The translations under genes were made by a program, and so were the position numbers. A stretch of 64,000 bases of DNA, taken from NCBI RefSeq assembly GCF_000518085.1, contig NZ_JACX01000004.1, positions 62,001 to 126,000 of the forward strand, given 5' to 3'. The notes beneath the pieces are model-generated. The model was not told the origin of the DNA and searched no databases. It saw only the letters and a list, made by a program, of their open reading frames with translations. Source of the DNA: Bartonella grahamii ATCC 700132 (GTDB taxonomy: Bacteria > Pseudomonadota > Alphaproteobacteria > Rhizobiales > Rhizobiaceae). This document shows positions 11,413 through 21,323 of the stretch, piece after piece. Within the stretch, counting starts at the first letter, position 1; each line of letters begins with the position of its first letter.

Positions 11413-11525
11413 AAAAAGTGTGTGGTGGTGTTAGCTTATAGCACTGACTTAAATTTTGATATGAATACGGTAAATATAGACAATGAAAAGCACCATATTT
11501 TTCTTAATTGATAGAGAAAAATATC

Positions 11526-11550
11526 TTTCCGCAAAAGGTAGGTGCGGAAA
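11526..11550 (-). terminator. Candidate terminator of truB
   Basis: On the minus strand a perfect eight-base stem TTTCCGCA/TGCGGAAA with a nine-base loop lies nine bases after the truB stop. It is followed by a short T-rich stretch (GATATTTTTC). The U-tract is imperfect, so the assignment is moderate. Confidence 0.6.
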
Positions 11551-11558
11551 AGAATCGA

Positions 11559-12521
11559 TTAAATTGTGAAAATCCGCTTCGGTTTAAATAAACTTTTGTC
11601 GAGGGTGCCAATGGCAAGAAGTTGTTCTTTATAGAGGACAAAAATCTCATCTTCGTCAAGAGGTACTTTGTGATGACTTAAGAGGATAGAATGACCCTTT
11701 ATAATTCTCTGTGCTTGAGTTTCATTAAGGATATAGTGAGGGAGGCAATCCAATGCAGCGCTTGTTTCAATTAAGAGCTCATCGAGTGTTGTGAAGTTTT
11801 TTTCAAAAGAACGATTATTTTTATCTGTAGTGTTTTTATTTGGCGGAACGGCCGCTTTTAGTTCGTCCCATGTAATGAGATCTTCTTCATCAAAAGGTGC
11901 GACAGAAATACGCCTTAAATCAGCAATATGCCCATAGCAACCTAGATCACGTCCCATATCGCGTGCTAAAGAGCGCACATAAGTTCCTTTTCCGCAGGTT
12001 ATTTCAAAGACAGAGTGCTCTTTGGTAGGCATTTCTAATAATTTGAAAGTTTCTATTTCCACTTCACGGGGCGGAATTTCAACAACTTCCCCTTCACGCG
12101 CTAAATCATAGGCACGATTTCCAGCAATTTTTATTGCTGAAAATTGCGGAGGCGTTTGCAAAATAACACCTGTATATTGAGGAAGAAGAGCAAGTATTTC
12201 TTCTTGTGTTGGACGTTTGAGAGAAGTTTTCGTTATTTCGCCCTCTAGATCATCTGTTGAACGCTCTTCTCCCCAAGCGATATGAAAACGGTAAGTTTTT
12301 TTGCCTTGCATCACGTAAGGGACGGTTTTGGTTGCTTCGCCCAATGCAATGGGAAGGAGACCAGAAGCAAGAGGATCAAGTGTTCCTGCATGTCCTGCTT
12401 TTTGTGCATGAAAGAGCCATTTGATTTGTGAGACAGCTTCTGTTGATTTCATTCCTTTTGGTTTATCAAATATGACCCAGCCAGAAACAGGACGCCCTTT
12501 TTTTTTGTGTTGCCGTGCCAT
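11559..12521 (-). CDS. truB: tRNA pseudouridine(55) synthase
   Basis: TruB makes pseudouridine 55 in the T-loop of tRNAs. I chose the ATG at 12519-12521 ([11 protein letters not shown]...), giving 320 residues. An upstream in-frame extension of 34 codons would overlap rbfA and has no family counterpart. The catalytic Asp is D49 in the [11 protein letters not shown] motif. Further family segments are [28 protein letters not shown] and [13 protein letters not shown]. The start lies four bases after the rbfA stop, so it belongs to the infB-rbfA-truB transcription unit. A terminator-like hairpin follows. Confidence 0.96.
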   Translation of the reverse strand: MARQHKKKGRPVSGWVIFDKPKGMKSTEAVSQIKWLFHAQKAGHAGTLDPLASGLLPIALGEATKTVPYVMQGKKTYRFHIAWGEERSTDDLEGEITKTSLKRPTQEEILALLPQYTGVILQTPPQFSAIKIAGNRAYDLAREGEVVEIPPREVEIETFKLLEMPTKEHSVFEITCGKGTYVRSLARDMGRDLGCYGHIADLRRISVAPFDEEDLITWDELKAAVPPNKNTTDKNNRSFEKNFTTLDELLIETSAALDCLPHYILNETQAQRIIKGHSILLSHHKVPLDEDEIFVLYKEQLLAIGTLDKSLFKPKRIFTI

Positions 12522-12525
12522 ATCT

Positions 12526-12936
12526 TTAATCCTCATCTTTATCACTATGGTGAAGATCGCGAGCAACTTCAGGCGAGCGAAGGAGGGCATCAATTTTTGA
12601 AAAATTATCAAAACTATTATCAAGTCGGAAACGCAGTTCAGGCATATATTTCATTTGTCGCAACGCATGACTGATTTCTCCACGGAGAAAACGACTATGT
12701 TTATTGAGGGTATCAACAACATCGGTATGAGAAACATTTTTAAGAGTGCTGAGAGGTGATACAAAGCAAGTAGCAATTTTTAAATCTGGTGACATGCGTA
12801 CTTCAGAGACAGAAATAACAATATCTTTCAAGATATCATCAAGCAAAATATCACGCTGTAATATATGCGCTATTGCATGACGTACTTGCTCTGCTACTCT
12901 AAGTTGCCGTTGTGATGGCTTTGCATTTTTCATCAA
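12526..12936 (-). CDS. rbfA: 30S ribosome-binding factor A
   Basis: RbfA is a KH-like factor that binds the immature 30S subunit and assists 16S rRNA 5' end maturation. The 136-residue length fits alphaproteobacterial members. The N-terminal segment [19 protein letters not shown] and the segments [20 protein letters not shown] and [10 protein letters not shown] are characteristic. It lies 119 bases downstream of infB and four bases before truB. Two adjacent ATG codons exist at the start (12936 and 12933); either is possible. Confidence 0.96.
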   Translation of the reverse strand: MMKNAKPSQRQLRVAEQVRHAIAHILQRDILLDDILKDIVISVSEVRMSPDLKIATCFVSPLSTLKNVSHTDVVDTLNKHSRFLRGEISHALRQMKYMPELRFRLDNSFDNFSKIDALLRSPEVARDLHHSDKDED

Positions 12937-13055
12937 AGTTTTATCCTTGCTACAAGATCTCTTTTTTTGACCATTTAGATAAGGAAAAAAAGATATTGTG
13001 TATAAAACCTAATAACCTTCTTCATTTTACAACAGAGTAAAGTTATTGAATTATT

Positions 13056-15575
13056 TTATAATGTGCGATTAATATGTTCGATACGGAAGATCTCAATGAT
13101 GTCTCCTGCGCGCATGTCTTCATAATTTTCAAAGGCGATTCCACATTCTTGACCACTTTGCACTTCATTGACTTCATCCTTAAAGCGCTTGAGTGTTTTC
13201 AGCTTTCCTTCGTGAATAACGATATTATCGCGGATAAGGCGAACACCGGCTCCTCGTTCTATTTTACCTTCTGTAACACGACATCCTGCAACTTTTCCAA
13301 TTTTTGTAATGTTAAAGACTTCTAGAATTTCAGCATTACCAAGGAAAGTTTCACGCTGTTCTGGTGAGAGTAATCCAGACATGGCAGCCTTGATATCGTC
13401 AACAAGATCATAAATGATGTTGTAATAACGAATTTCAATTCCTTGTGTTTTAGCAAAATCACGTGCTTGCTTATTGGCTCGAACATTAAAGCCAATTACA
13501 GCAGAGTTAGAAGCTTCCGCAAGAGAAATATCACTTTCGGTGATCCCTCCAGCACCAGAATGTACAATACGCGCACGAACCTCATCGTTTCCGAGTTTTT
13601 CCAATGCTGAAGCGATTGCTTCAATTGATCCTTGCACATCCCCTTTTATAATAAGAGAAAATTCCTTAACACCAGTCGTTTGCAATTTTGTCATCATCTG
13701 CTCAAGAGAACCACGCGAACCAGTTTGCCGCGCAACAGCTTTATCACGTGCTAATCGTTGACGGTATTCAGAAATTTCACGTGCTTTTGCTTCATGTGTG
13801 ACAACAGCAAAACGGTCTCCGGCTTGTGGCGTTCCTTGCATGCCTAAAATTTCAATCGGTGTAGAGGGAACGGCTTCTTTGACATGGCGGCCATGGTCAT
13901 CAATCAAAGCACGTACACGACCCCATTCATTTCCGGCAACTATAATATCAGAAGGGTGTAATGTACCTTTTTGAACAAGAACTGTTGCAACAGATCCACG
14001 TCCGCGATCCAATTTGGCTTCAATGATAACGCCCTCTGCAGTTCGTTGAGAATCTGCTTTCAGATCAAGCATTTCAGCTTGAAGAAGGATAGCTTCGAGA
14101 AGTTTATCAAGATTTTGACCAGTTTTAGCAGAAACTTCAACGTCCAAAGTTTCTCCGCCCATAGTTTCAACAAACACTTCATGTTGTAAAAGTTCTGTAC
14201 GAACTTTTTGTGCATTCGCAGCTGGTTTATCAATTTTGTTGATAGCAACAATGATAGGTACACCAGCGGCTTTCGCATGATTGATTGATTCAATCGTTTG
14301 GGGCATAACACTATCATCAGCGGCTACAACGAGAACAGCAATATCGGTAACACGAGCTCCACGTGCGCGCATAGCCGTAAATGCAGCATGTCCTGGTGTA
14401 TCAATAAAGGTAATTTTTTGACCGTTTTGTTCTACTTGATAGGCACCAATATGCTGCGTAATACCTCCCGCTTCGCCAGAAACAACATTTGCTTTACGAA
14501 TAGCATCCAAAAGAGAAGTTTTTCCGTGGTCAACATGGCCCATAATGGTTACAACAGGAGGGCGCTGCTGCATGTTTTGAGGATTATCTGTTATATTAAA
14601 GATACCTTCCTCTACGTCAGATTCTAAAACACGTTTAACAGTATGGCCAAATTCAACAGCGATGAGTTCGGCAACATCTGCATCAATAACATCGCCAGGT
14701 TTCATCATTTGTCCTTGTTTCATCAAGAATTTAATCACATCAACAGAACGCTCAGTCATACGTTGTGCGAGCTCTTGAATGGTAATCGTTTCAGGAAGAA
14801 CAACTTCGCGAGAAATTTTTTCTCTTGGTTCTTGATTTTGTGCACGCTTAAACTTTTCCTGTCTACGCCGCATTGCAGCCATTGAGCGTCCACGTGCGCT
14901 TCCTTCTTCATCCAGTGCACTATTCAGAGTTAGCTTTCCGCGTCGCCGCTCATCAGCTCCTTTGACAACTTTTGGTACACGTATTTCTGATTTAGCAGGA
15001 TTAGCACGTCGACTATGCCGTTCTTCCTCTTTATTTTCATCTATTTTGCGTTTTTCAACCACAGTTGTGTTTTTAGGCGCAATAGGAATATCTGTCTGTT
15101 CAATGAGAGGAGGAACAGGGGGAGCCTGTACTGGCGATATTTCTTCTTCTTGTTGGAGATGTATTTCTTTTTCTTTAATTTCTTGCTGTAAAATTTCTTC
15201 ACGCTCTTTAGCGCGTCTTGCGTCTTCTTCGGCTTGTTCTCGCGTTATTCTTTCTTGGATATGTGCTTCTTCTAATGCGCGAAGTCTCGCTTCCATTTCA
15301 GTCGATGAAAGATTGCTTTTGGTCACAGATTCTTGAGGCTTTTTTCCCTCAAAACGCGGCTTAGAGCGCTGGGGGGCCACATGTGGCTTTGTAATGGGCT
15401 GTGGGGTTTCAGCTTTTTCATCAGGTCGCGTAATTTTACGCCGTTTGGTTTCGACAACGACAGCCTTCGTACGGCCATGGCTAAAATTTTGTTTGACCGT
15501 GCTCGTTTCCAAGACAGACCGCTTGAGAGTTAGTGTCTTCTTGACTGTTGTTTTGTCGTTGTTATTTTCACTCAT
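13056..15575 (-). CDS. infB: Translation initiation factor IF-2
   Basis: IF-2 is the GTPase that places initiator tRNA on the 30S subunit and promotes subunit joining. In 839 residues there is a long charged N-terminal region (about 1-250, Glu/Arg-rich between 95 and 200, likely helical) and an IF2 N-domain around 260-310. The G domain follows, with GHVDHGKT at 346-353, DTPGH at 392-396 and NKID at 445-448, then domains II to IV. It overlaps the ylxR-like gene by four bases (ATGA), showing translational coupling inside the rimP-nusA-ylxR-infB operon. Confidence 0.98.
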   Translation of the reverse strand: MSENNNDKTTVKKTLTLKRSVLETSTVKQNFSHGRTKAVVVETKRRKITRPDEKAETPQPITKPHVAPQRSKPRFEGKKPQESVTKSNLSSTEMEARLRALEEAHIQERITREQAEEDARRAKEREEILQQEIKEKEIHLQQEEEISPVQAPPVPPLIEQTDIPIAPKNTTVVEKRKIDENKEEERHSRRANPAKSEIRVPKVVKGADERRRGKLTLNSALDEEGSARGRSMAAMRRRQEKFKRAQNQEPREKISREVVLPETITIQELAQRMTERSVDVIKFLMKQGQMMKPGDVIDADVAELIAVEFGHTVKRVLESDVEEGIFNITDNPQNMQQRPPVVTIMGHVDHGKTSLLDAIRKANVVSGEAGGITQHIGAYQVEQNGQKITFIDTPGHAAFTAMRARGARVTDIAVLVVAADDSVMPQTIESINHAKAAGVPIIVAINKIDKPAANAQKVRTELLQHEVFVETMGGETLDVEVSAKTGQNLDKLLEAILLQAEMLDLKADSQRTAEGVIIEAKLDRGRGSVATVLVQKGTLHPSDIIVAGNEWGRVRALIDDHGRHVKEAVPSTPIEILGMQGTPQAGDRFAVVTHEAKAREISEYRQRLARDKAVARQTGSRGSLEQMMTKLQTTGVKEFSLIIKGDVQGSIEAIASALEKLGNDEVRARIVHSGAGGITESDISLAEASNSAVIGFNVRANKQARDFAKTQGIEIRYYNIIYDLVDDIKAAMSGLLSPEQRETFLGNAEILEVFNITKIGKVAGCRVTEGKIERGAGVRLIRDNIVIHEGKLKTLKRFKDEVNEVQSGQECGIAFENYEDMRAGDIIEIFRIEHINRTL

Positions 15576-16207
15576 TGTATTTCCTTCACGGCTTGTGCCG
15601 TCATCTCACTAGGCTTACTATGCTTGTCGTCACGATAGCTGATCAATTTATATGTCGTTTTGAGAAATCCCTCAGCAGCTTTTGTGTCCAGTAAGGCCGC
15701 ATGCATTACAGGATTAGAGCCAAAAGCCACTCGCATTTCATCACTTGTAAATAAAGATATGGTTTTTATAGTCCGATTTGTTTGTTGTTGTATTGAATGG
15801 ATGGCCTGTGCAATTTTTCGTTTCCCATCTTCTGTTGTTTCTTTAGCATGAAGTACAAGAATAACTTTACCAGAGCGGATAGCAGCATCAACCTTTGTTG
15901 CTCCCATAACAATTGCTCCCGCTTTTCGTGCCATGGAAAGGCTTGAAAGAGCGGCTTTTAGTAAAAGCGTATCAACAACATGCACAAGATTTGGTGCAAC
16001 CTCAACATCTGTTTTAAAATTTCTATGAAAAGCTTTCTGTTTGATTGCTTTCTCAATAACAGCATGATGGGCAGAAATCCAAACGCCACGCCCTGGTAAA
16101 TTCGCTTTAAGATCAGGAACAATTTGATTATTGGGACCAATAACAAAACGGATCAGCGTTTGTGCTGAAGCATTTTTTCTGGTCACAATGCAAGTCCGTT
16201 CATTCAT
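15572..16207 (-). CDS. YlxR family RNA-binding protein with L7Ae-like C-terminal domain
   Basis: The N-terminal 80 residues match the YlxR (DUF448) domain found between nusA and infB in many bacteria. The start [11 protein letters not shown] and the segment [12 protein letters not shown] are visible. The second half (about 95-190) resembles an L7Ae/L30e-type RNA-binding fold with [23 protein letters not shown]-like features, an arrangement usual in alphaproteobacteria. A role in rRNA or transcript binding is inferred from family and position; no specific function is proven here. The start codon abuts the nusA stop and the end overlaps infB by four bases. Confidence 0.9.
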   Translation of the reverse strand: MNERTCIVTRKNASAQTLIRFVIGPNNQIVPDLKANLPGRGVWISAHHAVIEKAIKQKAFHRNFKTDVEVAPNLVHVVDTLLLKAALSSLSMARKAGAIVMGATKVDAAIRSGKVILVLHAKETTEDGKRKIAQAIHSIQQQTNRTIKTISLFTSDEMRVAFGSNPVMHAALLDTKAAEGFLKTTYKLISYRDDKHSKPSEMTAQAVKEIQ

Positions 16208-17839
16208 TTAAAGTGTATCCACATCCAAATCATCTGTTTTTTCATTTTCTGCAGAATTTTCATCTTCTACAGGATTTTCTGTAACAAGATCAACTTGGTC
16301 TATCCAGCCTGCTTGTACACGTGCGGCTAAAACCATAGCTTCTGCATCCGCGCGTGTAATGTCAAAAGGGGTTAAAATACCAGAAAAATTCTGTGTTTGA
16401 CCTTCTTTGCGTTCTCTCCAACCAGCTAAATCATCAACGGCATAGCCAGCAAAGTCTTCTATTGTTTTTACACCATCCTCACCTACAGCAACCAACATAG
16501 CACTTGTCATTCCAGGAAGTGTTCGCAATTCGTCAGAAACTCCGAGTTTTTTACGTTTTTCATCAAGTTCTTTTTCTTGATGATCAAGATATTCGCGGGC
16601 ACGACTTTGGATTTCAGCGGCGGTATCATGGTCAAAACCATCAATAGAAGCGATTTCTTCAAGATCAATATAGGCGATTTCTTCAATAGAAGAAAAACCC
16701 TCCGATGCCATAACTTGCCCGATCATTTCGTCAACCTCTAAGGCTTCCATAAACAATTTACTCCGTTCAGTAAATTCTTTTTGACGATTTTCAGATTCTT
16801 CCTTTTCCGTTAAAATATCAATGTTCCATCCTGTTAGTTGCGAAGCCAAGCGAACATTTTGTCCACGTCGTCCAATAGCAAGGCTAAGTTGATCATCTGG
16901 CACAATAACTTCAATCCGTTCAGCATCTTCATCAAGGATGATTTTAGAAACTTCAGCAGGTTGCAGTGCATTAACGACAAATGTTGCCGCATCAGGTGAC
17001 CAAGGAATAATATCAATTTTTTCGCCTTGTAATTCAGCAACAACAGCTTGTACACGACTTCCTCGCATTCCAACGCATGCTCCAACAGGATCAATGGAAC
17101 CATCGCGTGAAACAACGGCGATTTTAGCCCGTGAACCTGGATCACGAGCAACAGATTTGATTTCTATAATACCATCATAAATTTCTGGCACTTCCATAGT
17201 GAAAAGTTTTACCATAAATTGGGGATGTGTGCGTGAAAGGAAAATTTGCGGACCACGCGTTTCACGGTGTACATCATTGACAAAAGCACGAATACGATCT
17301 CCATAGCGGAATGATTCACGAGGAATTAATTCATCACGGCGCACAATAGCTTCACCACGCCCGAGATCAACGATAACATTACCGTATTCCACCCGCTTAA
17401 CTGTACCAGAAATAATTTCACCAACTTTATTTTTGAATTCTTCATATTGCTGTTCACGTTCTGCGTCGCGTACTTTTTGTACAATAACCTGTTTAGCAGA
17501 TTGTGCTGCGATACGTCCAAAATCCATAGGAGGTAAAAGATCAGCAAAAAAATCACCAATTTTTGCTTCTGCTTGATGTTTAAGAGCATCAGACAAAGTA
17601 ATTTCCGTTGTATAGTCTTCAACGACATCAACGATTTTAAGCAGGCGCTGTAATTTAATTTCACCTGTTTTAGAATTGATTTCAGCACGGATATTTGTTT
17701 CTTGACCATAACGAGAACGTGCTGCTTTTTGAATAGCATCAGCCATCGCAGAAATGACAATTTCACGGTCGATTGACTTTTCACGTGCAACAGCATCTGC
17801 AATTTGCAGAATCTCAAGCCTGTTAGCGCTTGTAGCCAT
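16208..17839 (-). CDS. nusA: Transcription termination/antitermination protein NusA
   Basis: NusA binds RNA polymerase and nascent RNA to modulate pausing, termination and antitermination. I chose the ATG at 17837-17839 (MATSANRLEIL), preceded by a clear GGAG site, rather than an in-frame start eight codons earlier. Domains in order are: the polymerase-binding N-terminal domain with DREIVISAMADAIQKAAR, an S1 domain with GTVKRVEYGNVIVDLGRGEA, two KH domains with DPVGACVGMRGSRVQAV and LAIGRRGQNVRLAS, and a C-terminal region of helix-hairpin-helix repeats with an acidic tail. It is the second gene of the rimP operon. Confidence 0.97.
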   Translation of the reverse strand: MATSANRLEILQIADAVAREKSIDREIVISAMADAIQKAARSRYGQETNIRAEINSKTGEIKLQRLLKIVDVVEDYTTEITLSDALKHQAEAKIGDFFADLLPPMDFGRIAAQSAKQVIVQKVRDAEREQQYEEFKNKVGEIISGTVKRVEYGNVIVDLGRGEAIVRRDELIPRESFRYGDRIRAFVNDVHRETRGPQIFLSRTHPQFMVKLFTMEVPEIYDGIIEIKSVARDPGSRAKIAVVSRDGSIDPVGACVGMRGSRVQAVVAELQGEKIDIIPWSPDAATFVVNALQPAEVSKIILDEDAERIEVIVPDDQLSLAIGRRGQNVRLASQLTGWNIDILTEKEESENRQKEFTERSKLFMEALEVDEMIGQVMASEGFSSIEEIAYIDLEEIASIDGFDHDTAAEIQSRAREYLDHQEKELDEKRKKLGVSDELRTLPGMTSAMLVAVGEDGVKTIEDFAGYAVDDLAGWRERKEGQTQNFSGILTPFDITRADAEAMVLAARVQAGWIDQVDLVTENPVEDENSAENEKTDDLDVDTL

Positions 17840-17886
17840 CAATTTTCTCCTTCTTTGTGCCACACGATGGGTATTTCCCAGTGATA

Positions 17887-18513
17887 TTATTTTTTGAAAT
17901 TGAGCGTCTGTATAGAGTCGTTAGCTTTCTCTTCAGCAATGAATTGTTGACTTAACTCTTTATTTTTTTTCAATGCATCGCGAATAAGCTCATCGGTAAG
18001 CACTAAATGCGCATTTATGATATCACAAAAGGAAATAGGGGTATACATGGCTTCTCCATAAGCAGCTTTATCAGTGTTTAAAATAAATCCATCTTGCGTG
18101 ATATTTGTAAGTGTCCCGCGAAATTTTCGGCGCCCATCAATTGTTATTTTGGTTTCAATTTTTGCAAGATGCCCTTGCCAATGAAAAAAGTCAGATTTCC
18201 TTACCAATGGACGATCAATTCCAGGTGATGAGATTTCTAAATGATATTTGCGTTCAATAACATTTTGTACATCAAGAAGGGGGGAAACAGTTCGACTAAC
18301 AGTTTCACAATCTTCTACGGTCATAGAACCATCGGCACGTTCAACCATAATTTGAAGTGTTAAACCATTTTGACCAAGAAGTTTCACACGAACCAAACGA
18401 AAACCTAAAGGTTTAAGTAGTGGTATGACAAGAGCAGCAACCTGTGCTTCGATACCATCTTCTTCAAACAGGCGTGGTTCGTCAAGATTGCTTATTTTTT
18501 CAGCTTCGTTCAT
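17887..18513 (-). CDS. rimP: Ribosome maturation factor RimP
   Basis: RimP is needed for maturation of the 30S subunit. The start chosen is the ATG at 18511-18513 (MNEAEKISN), giving 208 residues. A longer in-frame reading would run back into a terminator-like hairpin. Family features are LGFRLVRVKLLGQNGLTLQI, the segment MTVEDCETVSRTVSPLLDV and YHLEISSPGIDRPLVRKSDF. It is the first gene of the rimP-nusA-ylxR-infB operon, with a 47-base gap to nusA. Confidence 0.95.
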   Translation of the reverse strand: MNEAEKISNLDEPRLFEEDGIEAQVAALVIPLLKPLGFRLVRVKLLGQNGLTLQIMVERADGSMTVEDCETVSRTVSPLLDVQNVIERKYHLEISSPGIDRPLVRKSDFFHWQGHLAKIETKITIDGRRKFRGTLTNITQDGFILNTDKAAYGEAMYTPISFCDIINAHLVLTDELIRDALKKNKELSQQFIAEEKANDSIQTLNFKK

Positions 18514-18558
18514 ACATTTTATCCAAGTTATTTTCATCAGTTTTATGATATTAAAAAA

Positions 18559-18580
18559 GAGCGGGTCCAACGGCCCACCC
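18559..18580 (-). terminator. Strong intrinsic terminator between trmB and rimP (possible leader attenuator)
   Basis: On the minus strand a GC-rich stem of nine pairs (GGGTGGGCC with GGACCCGCTC, one bulged A and a GTT loop) is followed by six T at 18553-18558. It lies 85 bases after the trmB stop and about 40 bases before the rimP start. A promoter-like pair lies between trmB and the hairpin, so the hairpin may sit inside the rimP leader rather than only ending trmB transcription. Confidence 0.75.
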
Positions 18581-18607
18581 TTCATCATAAGACCAAGAAT
18601 TTAGCTA

Positions 18608-18636
18608 TTGATACTCTTAAATTCAAAATTTTTCAA
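18608..18636 (-). promoter_or_regulatory. Candidate promoter of the rimP-nusA-infB operon
   Basis: On the minus strand TTGAAA (five of six matches to the -35 consensus) is followed after 17 bases by TATCAA (four of six matches to the -10). The predicted start of transcription near 18600 would place the terminator hairpin at 18559-18580 within the leader. This is a pattern match only. Confidence 0.4.
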
Positions 18637-18664
18637 GTTGTTTATGAGAAAAGCGCTTGATCAT

Positions 18665-19366
18665 TTATTTCTTGATAAAGGTAAGATAAGCTGGCGTCCG
18701 TCCTTCGCGTAAAGCTTTTGCTTCATAGCGGGTTCCTTTCCATAGTGGATAAGGGAGTTTCCAGTCTTGAGGGCTTTCTGCTTTCCATTCAAAGTGATCA
18801 TGTTGTGCACAATGGTACAAAGTCCAGTTTACATAACTGTCTATATCGCTAGCAAAGCGAAAAATTTTCCCTATTTTAAGAACACGAGCAAAACGGTTAA
18901 GATTTTTTATGTTGATGAAACGTCGTTTCCAGTGTTTCTTTTTCGGCCAAGGATCAGGATAAAAGAGGTCTATTCCATCAAGCGAGTTATCAGGGAGCCA
19001 ATCAAGGAGGCGTGTAGCATCATCATTATAGAGGCGAAGATGATTTTGATAGTTTTGATGCTGTTCAAGGGACAACAATATTTTTGCCATGCCATTGATA
19101 AAGGGCTCGACGCCGATAAAACCGGTTTTTGGAAAATATTCCATTTCATGAAGTAAATGTTCACCTCCACCAAAGCCGATTTCAAGTCGAATTTCTCTTA
19201 CTTTGCTTGAAAATAAGGATGTAAGGTTTGAGGGAGGAGGGACATTTAAATCAATATTTAAATTGGGGAGAAGCATTTTTATACGTGTAAGCTGACTGTT
19301 TCGAAGTTGTTTTCCTTGTCGGCGTCCAAAAAATGCTTCACTCTTGCGTGTATTATATTTAATCAT
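18665..19366 (-). CDS. trmB: tRNA (guanine-N7-)-methyltransferase
   Basis: TrmB forms m7G at position 46 of tRNAs using SAM. The 233-residue protein shows the [11 protein letters not shown]-terminal motif, the SAM-binding segment [15 protein letters not shown] and the family motif [16 protein letters not shown]. The C-terminal segment [12 protein letters not shown] is also typical. Its start overlaps the metK stop by four bases, so the pair is translated from one transcript. A strong terminator hairpin follows the stop. Confidence 0.96.
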   Translation of the reverse strand: MIKYNTRKSEAFFGRRQGKQLRNSQLTRIKMLLPNLNIDLNVPPPSNLTSLFSSKVREIRLEIGFGGGEHLLHEMEYFPKTGFIGVEPFINGMAKILLSLEQHQNYQNHLRLYNDDATRLLDWLPDNSLDGIDLFYPDPWPKKKHWKRRFINIKNLNRFARVLKIGKIFRFASDIDSYVNWTLYHCAQHDHFEWKAESPQDWKLPYPLWKGTRYEAKALREGRTPAYLTFIKK

Positions 19367-20631
19367 GGGATTTGGATCATTGTTTGAAGCGTTTTCACGA
19401 GATCAGTTTTTTCCCATGAAAACGAACCATCGTGTTTTGGTTTTCGCCCAAAATGACCATAGGCAGCTGTTTTCGCATAAATAGGTTTATTGAGGTCAAG
19501 ATGTTTTCGAATACCGGTAGGTGAAAGGTCCATTATTTTGCGAATGGCTGCTTCAATAACTTTTTCATCGACTTTTCCTGTTCCGTGAAGATTGAGATAA
19601 ATAGATAAAGGTTGTGCAATACCAATTGCATAAGAGAGTTGAATGGTGCATCGCTCTGCTAAATGAGCAGCAACAATATTTTTAGCCAGATAGCGTGCCG
19701 CATAAGCTGCAGAACGATCAACTTTTGTTGTATCTTTTCCTGAAAAAGCACCGCCTCCATGGGGTGCTGCACCTCCATAAGTATCCACAATAATTTTGCG
19801 TCCTGTTAATCCGGCATCGCTTTGAGGACCACCAATGACAAATTTTCCTGTTGGATTAATATACCAACTGCATTGATCTGCAATGGGAATGTCATGTAAA
19901 GCTTGACGAATGTAAGGTTCAACCACTGTACGTACCTTGTTGGAATCCCAGCTTTCATCGAGGTGCTGCGTTGAAAGAACAATGGATGTGACCTCTATCG
20001 GTTTTCCATTTTTATAGCGTATGGTTATTTGGCTTTTAGCATCTGGTCCTAATTTTCCAGCTTCTCCCTCTCCTTTATGACGGGCTGCGGCAAGAAGTTT
20101 GAGAATTTTATGCGCATAATAAATTGGCGCAGGCATGAAATCAGGTGTTTCACGGCAAGCATATCCAAACATGATGCCTTGATCACCTGCTCCTTCTTCA
20201 CCATGCCGATCCGTAGCATTATCAACCCCTCTTGCTATGTCAGCTGATTGAGGGCGCAAAAGAACATCAATTTTAACAGTTTTCCAATGGAATCCTGTTT
20301 GTTCATAGCCAATGGTACGAATAGCACGGCGCGCTGCTGTACGAAAACGCGTAGGATTAATGAGTGGAAAGCCAGTTTCATCATAGATAAATTCTTTATT
20401 TTTATCTTTTTTTAATAGCGTATCGGGAACACGCACTTCACCAGCGATAACAACACGGTTGACACTGACGAGAGTTTCACAGGCAACGCGTATTAACCAT
20501 GGATCAGTACCAGTCTTTTCAGCTTCTTTATAGATCATATCAACGATTTCATCGGAAATACGATCACAAATTTTATCAGGATGTCCTTCCGATACCGATT
20601 CGCTCGTAAAAAGATAATCTTGATGCGGCAT
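19363..20631 (-). CDS. metK: S-adenosylmethionine synthetase
   Basis: MetK makes SAM from methionine and ATP. The start chosen is the ATG at 20629-20631 ([12 protein letters not shown]), with a GGAG site six bases upstream; the longer reading begins nine codons earlier and is not supported. Signatures are [23 protein letters not shown] and the phosphate-binding loop [10 protein letters not shown]. Length (422 residues) fits the alphaproteobacterial form. trmB follows with a four-base overlap, a pairing that joins SAM production with a SAM-using enzyme. An inverted repeat lies in the leader. Confidence 0.97.
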   Translation of the reverse strand: MPHQDYLFTSESVSEGHPDKICDRISDEIVDMIYKEAEKTGTDPWLIRVACETLVSVNRVVIAGEVRVPDTLLKKDKNKEFIYDETGFPLINPTRFRTAARRAIRTIGYEQTGFHWKTVKIDVLLRPQSADIARGVDNATDRHGEEGAGDQGIMFGYACRETPDFMPAPIYYAHKILKLLAAARHKGEGEAGKLGPDAKSQITIRYKNGKPIEVTSIVLSTQHLDESWDSNKVRTVVEPYIRQALHDIPIADQCSWYINPTGKFVIGGPQSDAGLTGRKIIVDTYGGAAPHGGGAFSGKDTTKVDRSAAYAARYLAKNIVAAHLAERCTIQLSYAIGIAQPLSIYLNLHGTGKVDEKVIEAAIRKIMDLSPTGIRKHLDLNKPIYAKTAAYGHFGRKPKHDGSFSWEKTDLVKTLQTMIQIP

Positions 20632-20688
20632 AGGAACTCCTTCAAAAAAGAAAATCAACGATTTAATTAATTTCTTACTAAAGTTGTC

Positions 20689-20716
20689 ACGATTTGCTAA
20701 TTCTACAGCAAATCGT
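20689..20716 (-). promoter_or_regulatory. Perfect inverted repeat in the metK leader
   Basis: ACGATTTGCT and AGCAAATCGT form a perfect ten-base inverted repeat around an eight-base spacer, 58 bases before the metK start. No T run follows on either strand, so it does not look like a terminator. It could be an operator or a leader RNA hairpin. It does not match the SAM-II or SAM-I riboswitch layouts that I know. Confidence 0.45.
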
Positions 20717-20761
20717 CAATGAAAATTTATATGAATAAAAGAGAAAAGATATAATTTTAAT

Positions 20762-21175
20762 TTATAGCTTATTTGTCAAATCTTCCTCAGAAAGTGCTTT
20801 TGCCAAATCAATAATTTTTCGACGCACTTTAGCATCAGATATATTTGTAAAAGCGCGCATGAGCTGAATCCCTTCGCTGCTAGAACAAAAGTCTATAAAA
20901 TTGTGATCACTTTCAGCAAAACCCTCTACTTGTTGGGAGGTAATACCTTTATCAAAAAAATAAGAAACAGGAACATCCATAATTTCCGCTATCGCTTGAA
21001 GACGACTGGCACCAATACGGTTTGTTCCTTTTTCATATTTTTGGATTTGCTGAAAAGTAATTCCTAATTTTTCACCTAGTTTCTCTTGAGTGAGTCCTAA
21101 AATATTACGACGTAAACGGATACGAGTTCCAACATAGATATCTATAGGGTCAGGTTTTTTTCTAGTTTCGGTCAT
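20762..21175 (-). CDS. Helix-turn-helix (Cro/CI, XRE family) transcriptional regulator
   Basis: The start chosen is the ATG at 21173-21175 (MTETRKKPDPID), giving 137 residues; an alternative lies eight codons upstream. A single XRE-type DNA-binding domain occupies about residues 14-70: GTRIRLRRNILGLTQEKLGE, then FQQIQKYEKGTNRI as recognition helix. Helical residues follow at the C-terminus (VRRKIIDLAKAL). Many alphaproteobacteria carry close relatives of this size. Target genes are not evident. It lies upstream of metK on the same strand, separated by about 130 bases that contain an inverted repeat, so regulation of metK is possible but unproven. Confidence 0.88.
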   Translation of the reverse strand: MTETRKKPDPIDIYVGTRIRLRRNILGLTQEKLGEKLGITFQQIQKYEKGTNRIGASRLQAIAEIMDVPVSYFFDKGITSQQVEGFAESDHNFIDFCSSSEGIQLMRAFTNISDAKVRRKIIDLAKALSEEDLTNKL

Positions 21176-21323
21176 AATGCAACTCTTTATTTCCAGCACT
21201 TTTCTTCTAAACCAACATCATATTTATGCGCAGCTGATTTATCATATAATTAAAATAATATGTAATATTTTTTCCCAATATTACTGGTAAACGCAACATA
21301 ATACCGTACAAAGGGCACTTGAA

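Noticed and set aside
20632-20760. A possible SAM riboswitch before metK
   Set aside because: No SAM-I, SAM-II or SAM-V arrangement could be recognised; only a simple inverted repeat is present.
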